DNA from: Riemerella columbipharyngis
Lineage (GTDB): Bacteria > Bacteroidota > Bacteroidia > Flavobacteriales > Weeksellaceae
DNA length: 64,000 nucleotides
Direction of reading: 5' to 3'
NCBI RefSeq assembly: GCF_900101995.1
Contig: NZ_FNAS01000006.1
Coordinates: forward strand, 44,046 to 108,045
The notes under the pieces were generated by a model, which saw only the letters and a program-made list of their open reading frames with translations, was not told the DNA's origin and ran no database searches. Shown here piece after piece: positions 9,148 to 18,176 of the stretch. A program made the position numbers and the translations under genes. Each line of letters opens with the position of its first letter. Position 1 is the stretch's first letter.

Positions 9148-10365
9148 CTATATTTTTCGTGTTATTCTGCCAATATCTTTCCAAAAAAGAGGGTAAGACT
9201 TCTCTACCACTGCAGCATCTTCTATCTCCACATCACACATCAGCCCGCATCCCAAAAAGCTCATTGCCATTCTGTGATCGTTATAGGTCTTCACAGTTAT
9301 TTTTTCTGGAAGTTCATTAAAAACTAAACTTCGGATACTATCCTCCGAAATACAAACCTCTACGCCCATTTTACGCAATTCATTTTTAAGAGCGGACAAC
9401 CTATCAGTTTCCTTTATTTTAAGAGTATGCAGCCCTTTAATACAAAAGGGTATTCTAAGCAATGATGCCGTTACACAAATCGTCTGTGCAATATCCGGAC
9501 AACTATTCATATTGAGGTCTATTTTCTTGGGATAAATAAATCCTTGGACAGGCACCAAAATGATTTTACCGTCTTCTCTAAACTCTGTATGCACCCCAAA
9601 ATACTGTCGAAATAAATCTACAACAGCAGCATCTCCTTGTAAAGAGTTTTTTTGAAATTTTCCTAATGTTAATTTATTCCTCCCCACTGCCGCCAACATA
9701 TAGAAGTAAGATGCCGAAGACCAATCACTCTCCACAAGAATAGTTTTATTTATCAAAGATTTAGAAAAAGGCAAAACCTCAATTGTATTATTTTTTACCA
9801 CAACCTCTATACCGATCTCCCTAAGTATAGACAAGGTCATTTCCAAATAAGGTTTTGAGGTAGCTTTCCCACGAAGGCGAATTTTCAGTCCGTTTTTCAG
9901 CTTTCCCGATATCAAAAGTAATGCCGATATGAATTGACTGGAAATATCAGCCGGTATATCCACCTCCGAATATTCCATTTTTTTTCCCATTATCGTCAAA
10001 GGAGGATATCCCTCTTTTTCGTCGTAAGAAATAGAAGCACCCATTTGTACCAATGCCTCTACAAGGGGACGGATAGGTCTTTCTTTCATTCTTTCCGAAC
10101 CACTTAGTGTAACGGCTTTTCCGTCTTGTATTGCAAAATAGGCTGTAAGAAAACGCATAGCTGTTCCTGCGTGGTGGATATCTATAAAATCGGACTTAGA
10201 AGCAAGTGCCTGACACAAAACACTCGTATCCCGCGCATTAGACAGATTTTTTATGGTTATACTTCCGAATAATTTTTGCAATACCAACCATCGGTTAGAT
10301 AGGCTTTTGGAGCCTGTAATCTCTACTTCGCTGCCCTCTGCTATTCTAAATCTCGAGATAAACAT
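9148..10365 (-). CDS. aroA: 3-phosphoshikimate 1-carboxyvinyltransferase (EPSP synthase)
   Basis: This is the sixth step of the shikimate pathway: shikimate-3-phosphate plus phosphoenolpyruvate gives EPSP. The protein has 405 residues, slightly shorter than the usual 420-430. Lys20, Ser21 and Arg25 (GSKSLSNR) bind substrate. The phosphoenolpyruvate loop reads HHAGTAMRFL instead of GNAGTAMRPL. The motif KIKETDRLSALK and DHRMAM near the C-terminus are intact. It is packed between the MazG-like gene (two bases) and the SDR gene (one base). Confidence 0.95.
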   Translation of the reverse strand: MFISRFRIAEGSEVEITGSKSLSNRWLVLQKLFGSITIKNLSNARDTSVLCQALASKSDFIDIHHAGTAMRFLTAYFAIQDGKAVTLSGSERMKERPIRPLVEALVQMGASISYDEKEGYPPLTIMGKKMEYSEVDIPADISSQFISALLLISGKLKNGLKIRLRGKATSKPYLEMTLSILREIGIEVVVKNNTIEVLPFSKSLINKTILVESDWSSASYFYMLAAVGRNKLTLGKFQKNSLQGDAAVVDLFRQYFGVHTEFREDGKIILVPVQGFIYPKKIDLNMNSCPDIAQTICVTASLLRIPFCIKGLHTLKIKETDRLSALKNELRKMGVEVCISEDSIRSLVFNELPEKITVKTYNDHRMAMSFLGCGLMCDVEIEDAAVVEKSYPLFWKDIGRITRKI

Positions 10366-10367
10366 TG

Positions 10368-10700
10368 CTAAGATTTTAGTTTTTCGTTGGCAGCATGTCT
10401 TTCTGCATCTCGGTTTGTTTTCAGTTTCATTTTATTATCAAAGGCTTTTTGCAAATCCGTTCCTGTCTGGTTTGCGAGGCATAGCGTTACGAACAACACA
10501 TCTGCAAGCTCCTCTCCCAAATTTTTATTTTTATCGCTTTCTTTCTCACTCTGCTCTCCATATCTTCGTGCCACAATGCGTGCCACCTCCCCTACTTCTT
10601 CTGTAAGGACCGCCATATTCGTAAGCTCATTAAAATACCTTATCCCGATGGTTTTTATCCAATCATCTACTTGCTTTTGTAGAGATTCTATTTCTTTCAT
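10368..10700 (-). CDS. MazG-like nucleotide pyrophosphohydrolase
   Basis: The protein has 110 residues and an all-helical MazG fold. The metal site is the family EExxE...ExxD pattern with Glu34, Glu35, Glu38, Glu64 and Asp67 (EEVGE, EELAD). Such enzymes hydrolyse nucleoside triphosphates to monophosphates, often as house-cleaning against abnormal dNTPs. Single-domain forms like this one differ from full MazG. Two bases separate it from aroA. Confidence 0.88.
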   Translation of the reverse strand: MKEIESLQKQVDDWIKTIGIRYFNELTNMAVLTEEVGEVARIVARRYGEQSEKESDKNKNLGEELADVLFVTLCLANQTGTDLQKAFDNKMKLKTNRDAERHAANEKLKS

Positions 10701-10731
10701 TATTATTGATTTATGGTTATTAAAGCCGGTT

Positions 10732-12114
10732 TTACTGATAAGCTCCCATATTGGGATTTACAAGACGGGATACCCCTGCTATATCTTTCGGTACATGCTG
10801 GGCTACTGCTGCATCTCCTTTAGCTTTTGCAGGAGAATCTTTTTTAAGTCTTAGGCTTAGTTTTTTGTTATGCGTATTTTCAAATTCAGGGTCTTTATTA
10901 CCGATAGAGTTGATAACTCTGGCATTGTTATCCCATACGAATCCCGACTCATTAGAATAATTGGCAAGCGAGTTTTGAATTAAATAGTCAAAAGGCTGCG
11001 CTTGATCAATGTTAAAAACAATAGAATTATTTTTATTGTTAAAGATAATAGAGTTCAACAAAGATAAGCTAAGGGGCGACGAAGTTTTTCCTTTGTCCAT
11101 AGTATATGCATTAGAAACATCCAAACATAAATTACCCCCTGCAAAGTCGTGATACCAATAGTTGGCAATGGTACTGTGTATAAAATTATAAGTTCCGCCG
11201 TTTTCTATTTTTACAGCCGTATTTCCAAAAGAATTCATTACCAAGTTTTCGGCATCTACATTAGAGTTTTGGGCATATATGCCATAATTCTGAAAATTGT
11301 AGAGTATCGTATTTTTAATAGACACCCTAGATTTTTCTAAAGAAAGGGCCGTATTGCCGCCAAATATTTTAGCATAATCAATCTTTGCCACAGCACCTTC
11401 TTGGAATTTTACACCTTCCCAATTTGCGGGGATGGTATCGTATTGGGAGTTCGTTCGGTCTCCTCTTAACAACACTTCTTTTTTTAATTCACCTCGAATG
11501 TCTAAAAAAGCATTTTTAGCGACTGTCAGTCCAGAGTTTTTATAAAAATAGACTTTCGTTCCTGGCATTATGGTCAATGTTTTCCCTTCGGCCAAAGTAA
11601 GACTGCCGTAGATAATCTTCACTTTATCATTATTCCAAACGGTATTTTCCGAAATTACTTTCGGGTGTTCTTTTGTAGATATGATATATTCTGCATCTTG
11701 TACGGCTGCTCTTAGCGTAATATGCTGTCCATTGCTAAACATAATTTTGTCCTCCGCCATTTCAATAGGCTGATGGGCATTTGGGGCGATCTCCACGAAA
11801 ATATACAAACTATCTTTTTTCCTTAGTGAGACTTGGGTGAATTTCACCCCCGGCGTACCATCTACATTAATTCTAAACATAGAATTTTCACCTTTCTCCA
11901 AAACTATCTCGGGGATTACCACATCTTTGTTTTCATTATTATAAACCTTCACGGCATAGGTTTCCGAGCGGGTTTGGCTAAATACCGTATCCAAAGTAAG
12001 AGTATCTTTTGAAAACCTCAGGGTATGACCAAGGTTTTCAAAACTAATATCATTATCTCTGCAAGAAAGCAAGAACAAGCTCCCCCAAATTAAAAAAGCT
12101 GTAATCCATTTCAT
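10732..12114 (-). CDS. Lipoprotein with right-handed beta-helix repeats
   Basis: I start this gene at ATG 12114, not the upstream in-frame codon at 12162, because it begins a clean lipoprotein signal peptide with Cys18 (SLFLLSC). The protein has 460 residues. After an N-terminal beta domain (about 20-130) it shows parallel beta-helix repeats (AKIFGGNTALSLEKSRVSI, NYGIYAQNSNVDAENLVMNS) and ends in MGAYQ, common in such proteins. It is probably anchored in the outer membrane facing the surface. Substrate is unknown; beta-helices often bind or cleave polysaccharides. Confidence 0.8.
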   Translation of the reverse strand: MKWITAFLIWGSLFLLSCRDNDISFENLGHTLRFSKDTLTLDTVFSQTRSETYAVKVYNNENKDVVIPEIVLEKGENSMFRINVDGTPGVKFTQVSLRKKDSLYIFVEIAPNAHQPIEMAEDKIMFSNGQHITLRAAVQDAEYIISTKEHPKVISENTVWNNDKVKIIYGSLTLAEGKTLTIMPGTKVYFYKNSGLTVAKNAFLDIRGELKKEVLLRGDRTNSQYDTIPANWEGVKFQEGAVAKIDYAKIFGGNTALSLEKSRVSIKNTILYNFQNYGIYAQNSNVDAENLVMNSFGNTAVKIENGGTYNFIHSTIANYWYHDFAGGNLCLDVSNAYTMDKGKTSSPLSLSLLNSIIFNNKNNSIVFNIDQAQPFDYLIQNSLANYSNESGFVWDNNARVINSIGNKDPEFENTHNKKLSLRLKKDSPAKAKGDAAVAQHVPKDIAGVSRLVNPNMGAYQ

Positions 12115-12164
12115 AGCATAATCATTTTGGCACCAAAGGTAATTAAAAAATTTCGTTGTCAAGA

Positions 12165-13187
12165 TTAGTAATTAAACAATACGCTACCCCAAGTAAATCC
12201 ACTCCCAAAAGCCGAAAGACAAACTAAATCGCCCCGTTTTATTCTCCCTTGCTCCACGGCTTCACAAAGTGCTATCGGAATAGATGCCGCAGTGGTATTA
12301 CCATACTTCTGAATGTTTACAAAAACTTTTTCATCGGGCAGCCCGAGCAGTTGTTGCACATACTGGGCTATACGGATATTGGCTTGATGAGGAATAAGCA
12401 TATCTAAGTCCTGAACTGTTTTTCCGGCTTTATCCAATGCTTCTTTTATCGTTTCAGGGAAACGGGTAACGGCGTGTTTGAAAACAAAATTACCATTCAT
12501 GTAAGGATAAATTTCTTTTTTGGTAAGTACCTCCGGCTCACTTAGCAGCCTGTCGCTCCAGCCGTATTTCGTACCCGGGAATTTCACGGCAAGTTCCCCT
12601 GCATATTTCCCTTCCGAATGCATATTTACCGAGAGTATATTCCCTGCGTTTTCATCATTAGAAGCAGATAGGACTATAGCTCCAGCACCATCTCCAAAGA
12701 TAACGGACACCCCTCTGCCTTCATCGGAAAAATCCAAACCAAAAGAATGTACATCTGCACCTATTACTAAAATATTTTTGTAACCCCCCGCTTTTATAAA
12801 AGCATCTGCCACACTCATTGCGTAAACAAAACCAGAGCATTGATTTCGAATATCCAAAGCACCTACAGTCCTACATCCAAGCATTTCTTGTATCAACACT
12901 CCGCAACCTGGAAAATAATAATCCGACGACAGTGTTGCAAAGATAATATAATCTATATCCTCAGCAGTAAGTCCTGCATTTTTAATGGCTTTTTCTGCAG
13001 CTTTAAATCCTAAAAATGAAGTAGTTTCTTTATCATCGTATCGCTCTCTCCTATGACGGCGTTCTTTGATACCCGTCCTTTCGGTTATCCATTCATCGCT
13101 AGTTGTCATTAGCTTTGCTAAATCTGCATTTGTAACAACATTTTCAGGGACATAATACCCCAAACCTTTGATTATACTTTTATTCAT
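12165..13187 (-). CDS. fabH: Beta-ketoacyl-ACP synthase III
   Basis: FabH starts fatty-acid synthesis by condensing acyl-CoA with malonyl-ACP. The protein has 340 residues. The catalytic triad is Cys117 (NQCSGF), His267 (PHQAN) and Asn297 (YGNTTAAS). N-terminal DEWITERTGIKERR is typical. In this phylum branched primers are likely, which is inference. A lone TAAATTTG box lies at 13207-13214 on the minus strand. Confidence 0.95.
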   Translation of the reverse strand: MNKSIIKGLGYYVPENVVTNADLAKLMTTSDEWITERTGIKERRHRRERYDDKETTSFLGFKAAEKAIKNAGLTAEDIDYIIFATLSSDYYFPGCGVLIQEMLGCRTVGALDIRNQCSGFVYAMSVADAFIKAGGYKNILVIGADVHSFGLDFSDEGRGVSVIFGDGAGAIVLSASNDENAGNILSVNMHSEGKYAGELAVKFPGTKYGWSDRLLSEPEVLTKKEIYPYMNGNFVFKHAVTRFPETIKEALDKAGKTVQDLDMLIPHQANIRIAQYVQQLLGLPDEKVFVNIQKYGNTTAASIPIALCEAVEQGRIKRGDLVCLSAFGSGFTWGSVLFNY

Positions 13188-13206
13188 ATGATATGATTTA
13201 TACTGA

Positions 13207-13214
13207 CAAATTTA
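13207..13214 (-). promoter_or_regulatory. Candidate -7 box for fabH (TAAATTTG)
   Basis: Matches TAnnTTTG, 20 bases before the fabH ATG. No -33 TTTG at the right spacing is seen. The rest of the 13188-13388 spacer, between divergent fabH and grpE, holds no gene. Confidence 0.3.
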
Positions 13215-13388
13215 ATAATTTTAATTTTTAATACTAAGATTCCTGCCAAATTTTACCAAGCCCCCTATCCTCATCTTTATGCCATTATCATATTATTTCC
13301 AAATGTACTTTATTATTTTTAGACATTTTGTCTTATTTTCAACTTTGGCAAAATCTTTGAGAAAAAAGACCATATAAAATATGATATT

Positions 13389-13943
13389 ATGATTGAGAAC
13401 AATAACAATGATAAGGATTTAGAAAAAGACACACTAAATGAAACCTCTACTCCGGAAGAAACTCAAAGACAAGCCGAAGAGGAAAATTTGGCAGAAGAAA
13501 AGCCAAGTTTAGAGGAGCTTTTGGCAGAGGAAAAGGATAGATACATCAGACTTTATGCAGAGTTTGAAAACTACAAAAAAAGAACTGCCAAGGAACGAAA
13601 CGAATTCTTTCTCTATGCCAACCAAGATATGATGATTTCTATGCTGGGGGTATTAGACGACTTTGAAAGAGCTCTGAAAGAACTCTCTAAAAACGGGAAC
13701 GAAAACGATCTAAAAGGTGTAGAACTAATCTATCAAAAACTTAAAAATAAACTTACCGAAAAAGGGTTAAAACCTATTGAAGTAAATCCGGGCGACAGCT
13801 TTGATGTGGACTTGCACGAAGCTATTACCCAGATCCCTGCACCGTCAGATGACCTAAAAAATAAAATTGTGGACATTATAGAAAAAGGCTATATGCTGCA
13901 CGATAAAGTCATAAGATTTACCAAAGTAGTTATAGGGCAATAA
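13389..13943 (+). CDS. grpE: Nucleotide exchange factor GrpE
   Basis: GrpE releases ADP from DnaK. The protein has 184 residues: an acidic N-terminus, a long coiled coil (about 40-130, with FENYKKRTAKER and DDFERALKEL) and a C-terminal beta domain with LHEAI. The upstream ATG at 13381 gives only three codons, so 13389 is the start. dnaJ follows 34 bases later as in many genomes; dnaK is not in the window. Confidence 0.95.
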   Translation: MIENNNNDKDLEKDTLNETSTPEETQRQAEEENLAEEKPSLEELLAEEKDRYIRLYAEFENYKKRTAKERNEFFLYANQDMMISMLGVLDDFERALKELSKNGNENDLKGVELIYQKLKNKLTEKGLKPIEVNPGDSFDVDLHEAITQIPAPSDDLKNKIVDIIEKGYMLHDKVIRFTKVVIGQ

Positions 13944-13977
13944 TACAAATTGCAAAAAACAACCATAATTTTACAAA

Positions 13978-15093
13978 ATGTCAAAAAGAGATTATTACGA
14001 AGTATTAGGCGTTGAAAAGACCGCAAGTACAGAAGCCATAAAAAAAGCCTACCGAAAAAAAGCGATACAGTATCACCCAGACAAAAACCCTGGAGACAAA
14101 GAAGCCGAAGAGAAATTCAAAGAAGCTGCCGAAGCCTATGAGGTACTAAGCGACGAACAGAAAAGAGCGAGATATGACCGCTACGGACATGCAGCTTCAG
14201 GTACCGGAAGCGGATTTGGCGGATTTGGTGGCGGAATGAATATGGAGGATATTTTCAGCCAATTTGGAGATATCTTCGGCGGACATTTTGGCGGATTCGG
14301 CGGCAGTGGCAGAGCCACCCAAAACAATAAAGGAACAAACCTCCGTGTTCGTATAAAGCTTAATTTAGAAGAGATGGTCAATGGCACACAGAAAACCATC
14401 AAAATTAAAAAAATGAAAGTGGCGGAAGGGGCCACTTCCAAAACATGCCCCTCTTGTAATGGACAAGGCTATCGTATTCAATCTATGAATACAATGTTTG
14501 GACAAATGCAAACCCAGTCTACCTGCGGACAATGCAATGGTACAGGGAAAATAGCGGCTCATATACCTAATGGAGCCAACTCCCAGGGACTTATAAAAAC
14601 AGACGAAGAAATCAGCATAAAAATACCGGCTGGTGCCAGAGACGGATTACAACTGAATATCCGCGGAAGAGGTAACGATGCTCCTTTCGGGAATGGCACA
14701 CCTGGAGATTTATTTGTGGTAATAGAAGAGGAAGCAGATGCTAATATCAAACGAGAAGGCGACAATCTGCACCAAGAACTCTACATTTCCTTTGCAGAAG
14801 CGGCTCTCGGATGCTCCAAAGAAATTCCCGTAGTAGGCGGAAAAGTCAAGATAAAAGTAGAAGCCGGCACACAATCCGGAAAAATTCTGAGATTGGCAGG
14901 AAAAGGACTTCCGAGCGTAGAGCACTATGGCAAGGGGGATATGTTTATCCATATCAATGTATGGACGCCACAAAAACTAACCAAAGAACAAAAAGAGTTT
15001 TTTGAGCAGCAAATAAAAAATGGCGAAATGAAAGCAGAGCCTTCCGGAAAAGAGAAAACATTCTTTGATAAAGTAAGAGATTTATTCTCCTGA
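13978..15093 (+). CDS. dnaJ: Chaperone DnaJ with a two-repeat zinc finger
   Basis: DnaJ delivers substrates to DnaK and stimulates its ATPase. The protein has 371 residues: J domain 1-70 with His33-Pro34-Asp35, a Gly/Phe region about 76-112, a zinc region, then two substrate-binding beta domains. Only two CxxCxGxG repeats exist (Cys157/Cys160 and Cys183/Cys186) where canonical DnaJ has four, so one zinc site is expected. I recall the same form in other Flavobacteriia, so it is probably a clade feature, not damage. Confidence 0.95.
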   Translation: MSKRDYYEVLGVEKTASTEAIKKAYRKKAIQYHPDKNPGDKEAEEKFKEAAEAYEVLSDEQKRARYDRYGHAASGTGSGFGGFGGGMNMEDIFSQFGDIFGGHFGGFGGSGRATQNNKGTNLRVRIKLNLEEMVNGTQKTIKIKKMKVAEGATSKTCPSCNGQGYRIQSMNTMFGQMQTQSTCGQCNGTGKIAAHIPNGANSQGLIKTDEEISIKIPAGARDGLQLNIRGRGNDAPFGNGTPGDLFVVIEEEADANIKREGDNLHQELYISFAEAALGCSKEIPVVGGKVKIKVEAGTQSGKILRLAGKGLPSVEHYGKGDMFIHINVWTPQKLTKEQKEFFEQQIKNGEMKAEPSGKEKTFFDKVRDLFS

Positions 15094-15130
15094 ATATTCG
15101 AGAAATTCAGATTTAATTAACTTACCCCAT

Positions 15131-15170
15131 AAAAAGCGAATACCTTAAATGATATTCGCTTTTTCTATTT
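15131..15170 (+). terminator. Rho-independent terminator of grpE-dnaJ
   Basis: A 12-bp stem (15131-15142 with 15153-15164) ends in a T tract. It marks the right edge of the housekeeping block before the toxin array. Confidence 0.8.
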
Positions 15171-15211
15171 GAAACTATATATATCTTTTCTAAATTTGTC
15201 TTTAAACTCCT

Positions 15212-15588
15212 TTATTCGATACCTTTGTATGCTTTTGTCTCCAAAAGACCGAGCAGTAATTTTTTCAGCTCTGCATCATTGCGGATGAAATCGTAAAAAG
15301 GAAAACCATATATCAATGTATATCCATCTTTTGCTATTCTATCTGAATCCAAATTATCAAGCCATAAGGATATCATCATACTTTGCTATGGTATCCTTCA
15401 TTTGGCAGATACTTTATTTGAACTGTTGAAATAATGGGAAAAATCACCAATAATAGTAATGAGAGATTCTAGTTTTTTTCTATTTCTTTATCTAGTATTT
15501 TCAAATCATTAGCTACTTGTTGAACATAAACCTCTTTTCTGTAAACACTTACATTTTCCTTTATAATACACAAATCATATAGTTTCAT
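15212..15588 (-). pseudogene. Decayed small gene at the end of the toxin/immunity array
   Basis: The ATG at 15588 starts MKLYDLCIIKEN..., almost the same first seven codons as the next gene upstream (15830). The frame stops after 39 codons. Further downstream another frame gives a coherent C-terminus (ISLWLDNLDSDRIAKDGYTL, then FYDFIRNDAELKK) ending at TAA 15212-15214. I read this as a duplicated immunity-gene start joined to, or decayed into, a second small gene by stop and frameshift. No function can be given. Confidence 0.5.
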
Positions 15589-15590
15589 AT

Positions 15591-15830
15591 TTATTCATTG
15601 TCTTCTATATATTTTTTCCATTTTTCTTGAAATTCTTTTTCTTCCTTTTCGGTTGCAGGCCTTAAATCATCTTTTGCAATGCCTAAAACACGAGCACCAT
15701 CATTATCTTTAAACATCCATATTTCAACGAGATAATAGATTCCACAATCCTCTAAAATAATAGCAAATGCACCTATTATATCCTCGTAAAAATCATTTTT
15801 TTCTATAACACACAAATCATATAGTTTCAT
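15591..15830 (-). CDS. Small SH3-like immunity protein, DUF4926-like
   Basis: The protein has 79 residues. It begins MKLYDLCVIEKNDFYEDIIG and has the strand pattern of DUF4926 proteins (LLD start, glycine, VEI strand, final DDLRP), which often sit beside DUF6883 proteins. The gene follows a DUF6883-like toxin gene by six bases, matching that pairing. The resemblance is by eye and short; a different SH3-like immunity family is possible. The 21 bases covering its start are repeated at 15568-15588. Confidence 0.5.
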   Translation of the reverse strand: MKLYDLCVIEKNDFYEDIIGAFAIILEDCGIYYLVEIWMFKDNDGARVLGIAKDDLRPATEKEEKEFQEKWKKYIEDNE

Positions 15831-15836
15831 AAAGGC

Positions 15837-16434
15837 TTACTTATTAGCTAAGGGCGTTGATAATAATAATTCTTGAGGATTTTTGAGTTTTATTATCCAG
15901 CCCGCATATATTTTCTTAACCCCCTGAGCAGGTGTTTCTAATATTGTTTCTATTCGATATACTTTATTGCCGAAGGTATCTATTTCTTTAAAAATAACTT
16001 TTCCATTTTTTATTGCTTCTATCGCTTGTTTTTTTATATGTTTCTAATAGTGTTTGAGCGTCTTCTAATTTATACCCCCAGCTATCAACAAATAATCCTT
16101 TTTTAGAGGGATTAGTTAAAGCATATTCTGAAAATTTCCTAATATCTCCTGTAACGGAATTGATTACATTATCTCCTATTTTTCCAATTTCATCAAGTAC
16201 TTTTAATGTATTCTTAACCTTAACGCCAGCTAAATATTCTAAGTCTTTTACCGTTTTTTCCGGTATGGCTATATTCTTTTGGTTGGCTCTCTCTGTGGCT
16301 TTCTTTGCCAGTGTCTTTATCTGGTAAGAACTATATATATCCGCTGATAGAGAGGCTACATTCAGTGCAAATGAACTTTGTAGTCCTAACAAAAATGTTA
16401 GAATCAAAAGAAATATATGTTTAAGAAATTTCAT
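15837..16434 (-). pseudogene. Secreted DUF6883-like toxin with a homopolymer frameshift
   Basis: The first frame (16434 down to a stop at 15988-15990) gives 148 residues with a signal peptide (MKFLKHIFLLILTFLLGLQ...). At the A7 run read from 16035-16029 the frame breaks. With one A fewer the protein continues for about 60 residues (KVIFKEIDTFGNKVYRIE, then IYAGWIIKLKNP) to TAA 15837-15839. The rejoined C-terminus resembles DUF6883: YALTNPSKKG, GYKLEDA, YRIET and the GWI strand. It lies six bases before a DUF4926-like gene. Frameshift may be real, phase-variable, or a sequencing error. Confidence 0.55.
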
Positions 16435-16440
16435 TTTTAA

Positions 16441-16768
16441 CTATACAGGCTTATTTTTAACTTCTAAAATTAAATAGCTCAACCCATACGCAACCTTACC
16501 TACAATATCAGTTCTATAATTCAAAACGTATATTTTCCCCTCAAAATCTATTTTTATATATCGTGATGAATTCTTACTTCTGGCTTTTTTGGTTGGGCAT
16601 CCAAGGAGATTTTCTTGTTAATTTGCTATCGCTTATAATCGCTTTAAAATACTCTATTTCTTCTATTGCATCAAACACTTTTTTCACAAATAAATCATCG
16701 GCAACAGTACTTTTGTTTACGCCTTTTAGGTATATTTGCTTCAAGTGTGTATAATCCTTGTAAATCAT
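16441..16768 (-). pseudogene. Small frameshifted gene in the toxin array
   Basis: The frame from ATG 16768 gives 64 residues and stops at 16574-16576. Removing one A from the A6 run (16585-16590 on the plus strand) continues the protein as KARSKNSSRYIKIDFEGKIY and on through GKVAYGLSYLILEVKN to TAG 16441-16443, about 107 residues in all. That tail is coherent beta-strand sequence, so the longer protein is probably ancestral. Its stop is seven bases before the DUF6883-like gene. I do not recognise the family. Confidence 0.5.
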
Positions 16769-16849
16769 ACTAAAGGGCGATATGTTTTTGATTTTTTGAG
16801 CTTACTAAAGCCTCAAAGGCTCTTCCTTTTTTAATAAACAGGATTTTCG

Positions 16850-17230
16850 TTATTTGTCGCCCTCCTCTGCGTACTTGCTAAACCTTTTTATCCAGCCGTT
16901 TTCGATAATGGGTTCTGCTTTTAGCATTTCGCTGATTTTGACTAAATCAACCTGTTTACCGTCCTCTTCGTAAATTAATCTAAACCTTTCATCTTCTTCA
17001 AAAATTCTTAAAATATTGAATAAAACTCCCCCAATACTCTCTTCAAGGTATTTTTGAAGTATAACAAAATCTTCACTATCTATTTTTTTAAATAAATTTA
17101 CATAGTCTTCAAAAATTATTGGAGGATTATCTTTTATCCTTAAGCTTAATAAATTACCAATTGCAGGATCAAAAGAAAATTCAATTAACTTTTTACCATA
17201 CTCATTTAAAATTTCATCATTAGATTTCAT
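16850..17230 (-). CDS. Small acidic protein, probable immunity protein
   Basis: The protein has 126 residues, is acidic and mainly helical, with no signal peptide (MKSNDEILNEYGKKLIEFSF). Conserved-looking features are DNPPIIFEDY and EESIGGVLFNILRIFEEDER. I do not recognise the family. It starts 20 bases after the stop of a shortened secreted toxin and is probably its immunity partner, which is inference from order. Confidence 0.6.
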   Translation of the reverse strand: MKSNDEILNEYGKKLIEFSFDPAIGNLLSLRIKDNPPIIFEDYVNLFKKIDSEDFVILQKYLEESIGGVLFNILRIFEEDERFRLIYEEDGKQVDLVKISEMLKAEPIIENGWIKRFSKYAEEGDK

Positions 17231-17249
17231 ATTACTTTTATTTTAAATT

Positions 17250-17912
17250 TTAATTTACTCCATTCCAAGGGATATTTGTTATACTTTTCACTCCTTTTTC
17301 TTGTAAATCTTCCAAGGCTTTAACTACCCAACCAGTGGCAATATCTTCGGGTATTTTTTTGTAGATGTTTTTTACTTCCTCTATTTGGGATTCGGATAGG
17401 TGTACCCCTGACGTCGGAATTAAGTTTAGCTTAATCGCCTTAGGCGAGATATGAACCAAATTAAACGCTCCTGCTACTTGGTATTTTCCCCTTTGCTTAA
17501 TCACCGCCTGTACTTCTTCTGTGGCATCGCTGTATAAGCCTTTTAGGGTTAATTCATAGTCGTTTCCTACTTTCCTTGATTCGATAGCCCTGCCCTTTGT
17601 GGTCTTGAAGATTAAACTATCCACAGATATACTATTATCTGTAAGCTCTACACTGGCAATAAAGGGTTCCGTCTTTTTGTTTTCTACGGCTTTGAATGGA
17701 GTTATTTTTCCGTTAAGCTCCTTATAATCTCTGTTTAATGCTTTTGTAGGCTCATCAAATGCGTATTGGGAGTTATTGCTGTTTTTAAAGGTTACTCTAA
17801 TCCCCTCAGAGGTAATCGATGTGGCATATTGTAAATCTTGAGCAACAACCTCCTGAGCATAACTAAAAGTTATACTGAATATTAAAAATAATATATATAG
17901 GAGGTTTTTCAA
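17250..17912 (-). CDS. Secreted toxin leader joined to a short toxin tail (internally deleted)
   Basis: The protein has 220 residues. Residues 1-19 are a signal peptide (ending FSYAQ). Residues about 20-190 look like the N-terminus of very large secreted Bacteroidota toxins (NGKITPFKAVEN, DSLIFKTTKGRAIE, AGAFNLVHISPKA; from memory of such proteins). The chain then changes to a 34-residue tail after NIYKKI that ends ITNIPWNGVN. I infer a large internal deletion that fused leader to tail. The start codon is TTG, at the place of the expected ATG, so translation may be weak. An immunity-like gene follows. Confidence 0.5.
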   Translation of the reverse strand: MKNLLYILFLIFSITFSYAQEVVAQDLQYATSITSEGIRVTFKNSNNSQYAFDEPTKALNRDYKELNGKITPFKAVENKKTEPFIASVELTDNSISVDSLIFKTTKGRAIESRKVGNDYELTLKGLYSDATEEVQAVIKQRGKYQVAGAFNLVHISPKAIKLNLIPTSGVHLSESQIEEVKNIYKKIPEDIATGWVVKALEDLQEKGVKSITNIPWNGVN

Positions 17913-17936
17913 ACTTTATTATTTATTTCAAAATTA

Positions 17937-18146
17937 TCAATCTATTTTATCCTCTTGTCTTAACTCCTCTTCACACCTTGCTAAACCAAATCCCAGTTTA
18001 AATATGTGAGACTCATCTGCTGTCGTTTTTATCTTGCAAAATTCTGCTTCTATTTCTTCTGCTATTTCTATAATTTCAAAATTTGTATTATTAAATTCAT
18101 TATATCTCTCTATCTCTTTTCTTAATAAATCAGAGTCTGTAACCAT
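17937..18146 (-). CDS. Small acidic protein, probable immunity to a deaminase-type toxin
   Basis: The protein has 69 residues (MVTDSDLLRKEIERYNEFNN...), acidic and helical, with no signal peptide. It follows by 30 bases a toxin tail that looks like the end of a nucleic-acid deaminase toxin. The order toxin tail then small gene suggests an immunity protein. I do not recognise the family. Confidence 0.55.
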   Translation of the reverse strand: MVTDSDLLRKEIERYNEFNNTNFEIIEIAEEIEAEFCKIKTTADESHIFKLGFGLARCEEELRQEDKID

Positions 18147-18176
18147 AACTTCAAAAATTATTTCTTTATTTTTATT

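Noticed and set aside
9148..10365. Glyphosate resistance of AroA
   Set aside because: The altered HHAGTAMRFL loop differs from E. coli, but I recall similar loops in Bacteroidota. Resistance cannot be read from this alone.
14181..14441. Minus-strand frame opposite dnaJ
   Set aside because: A shadow of the Gly/Phe-rich region, rich in proline by codon complement.
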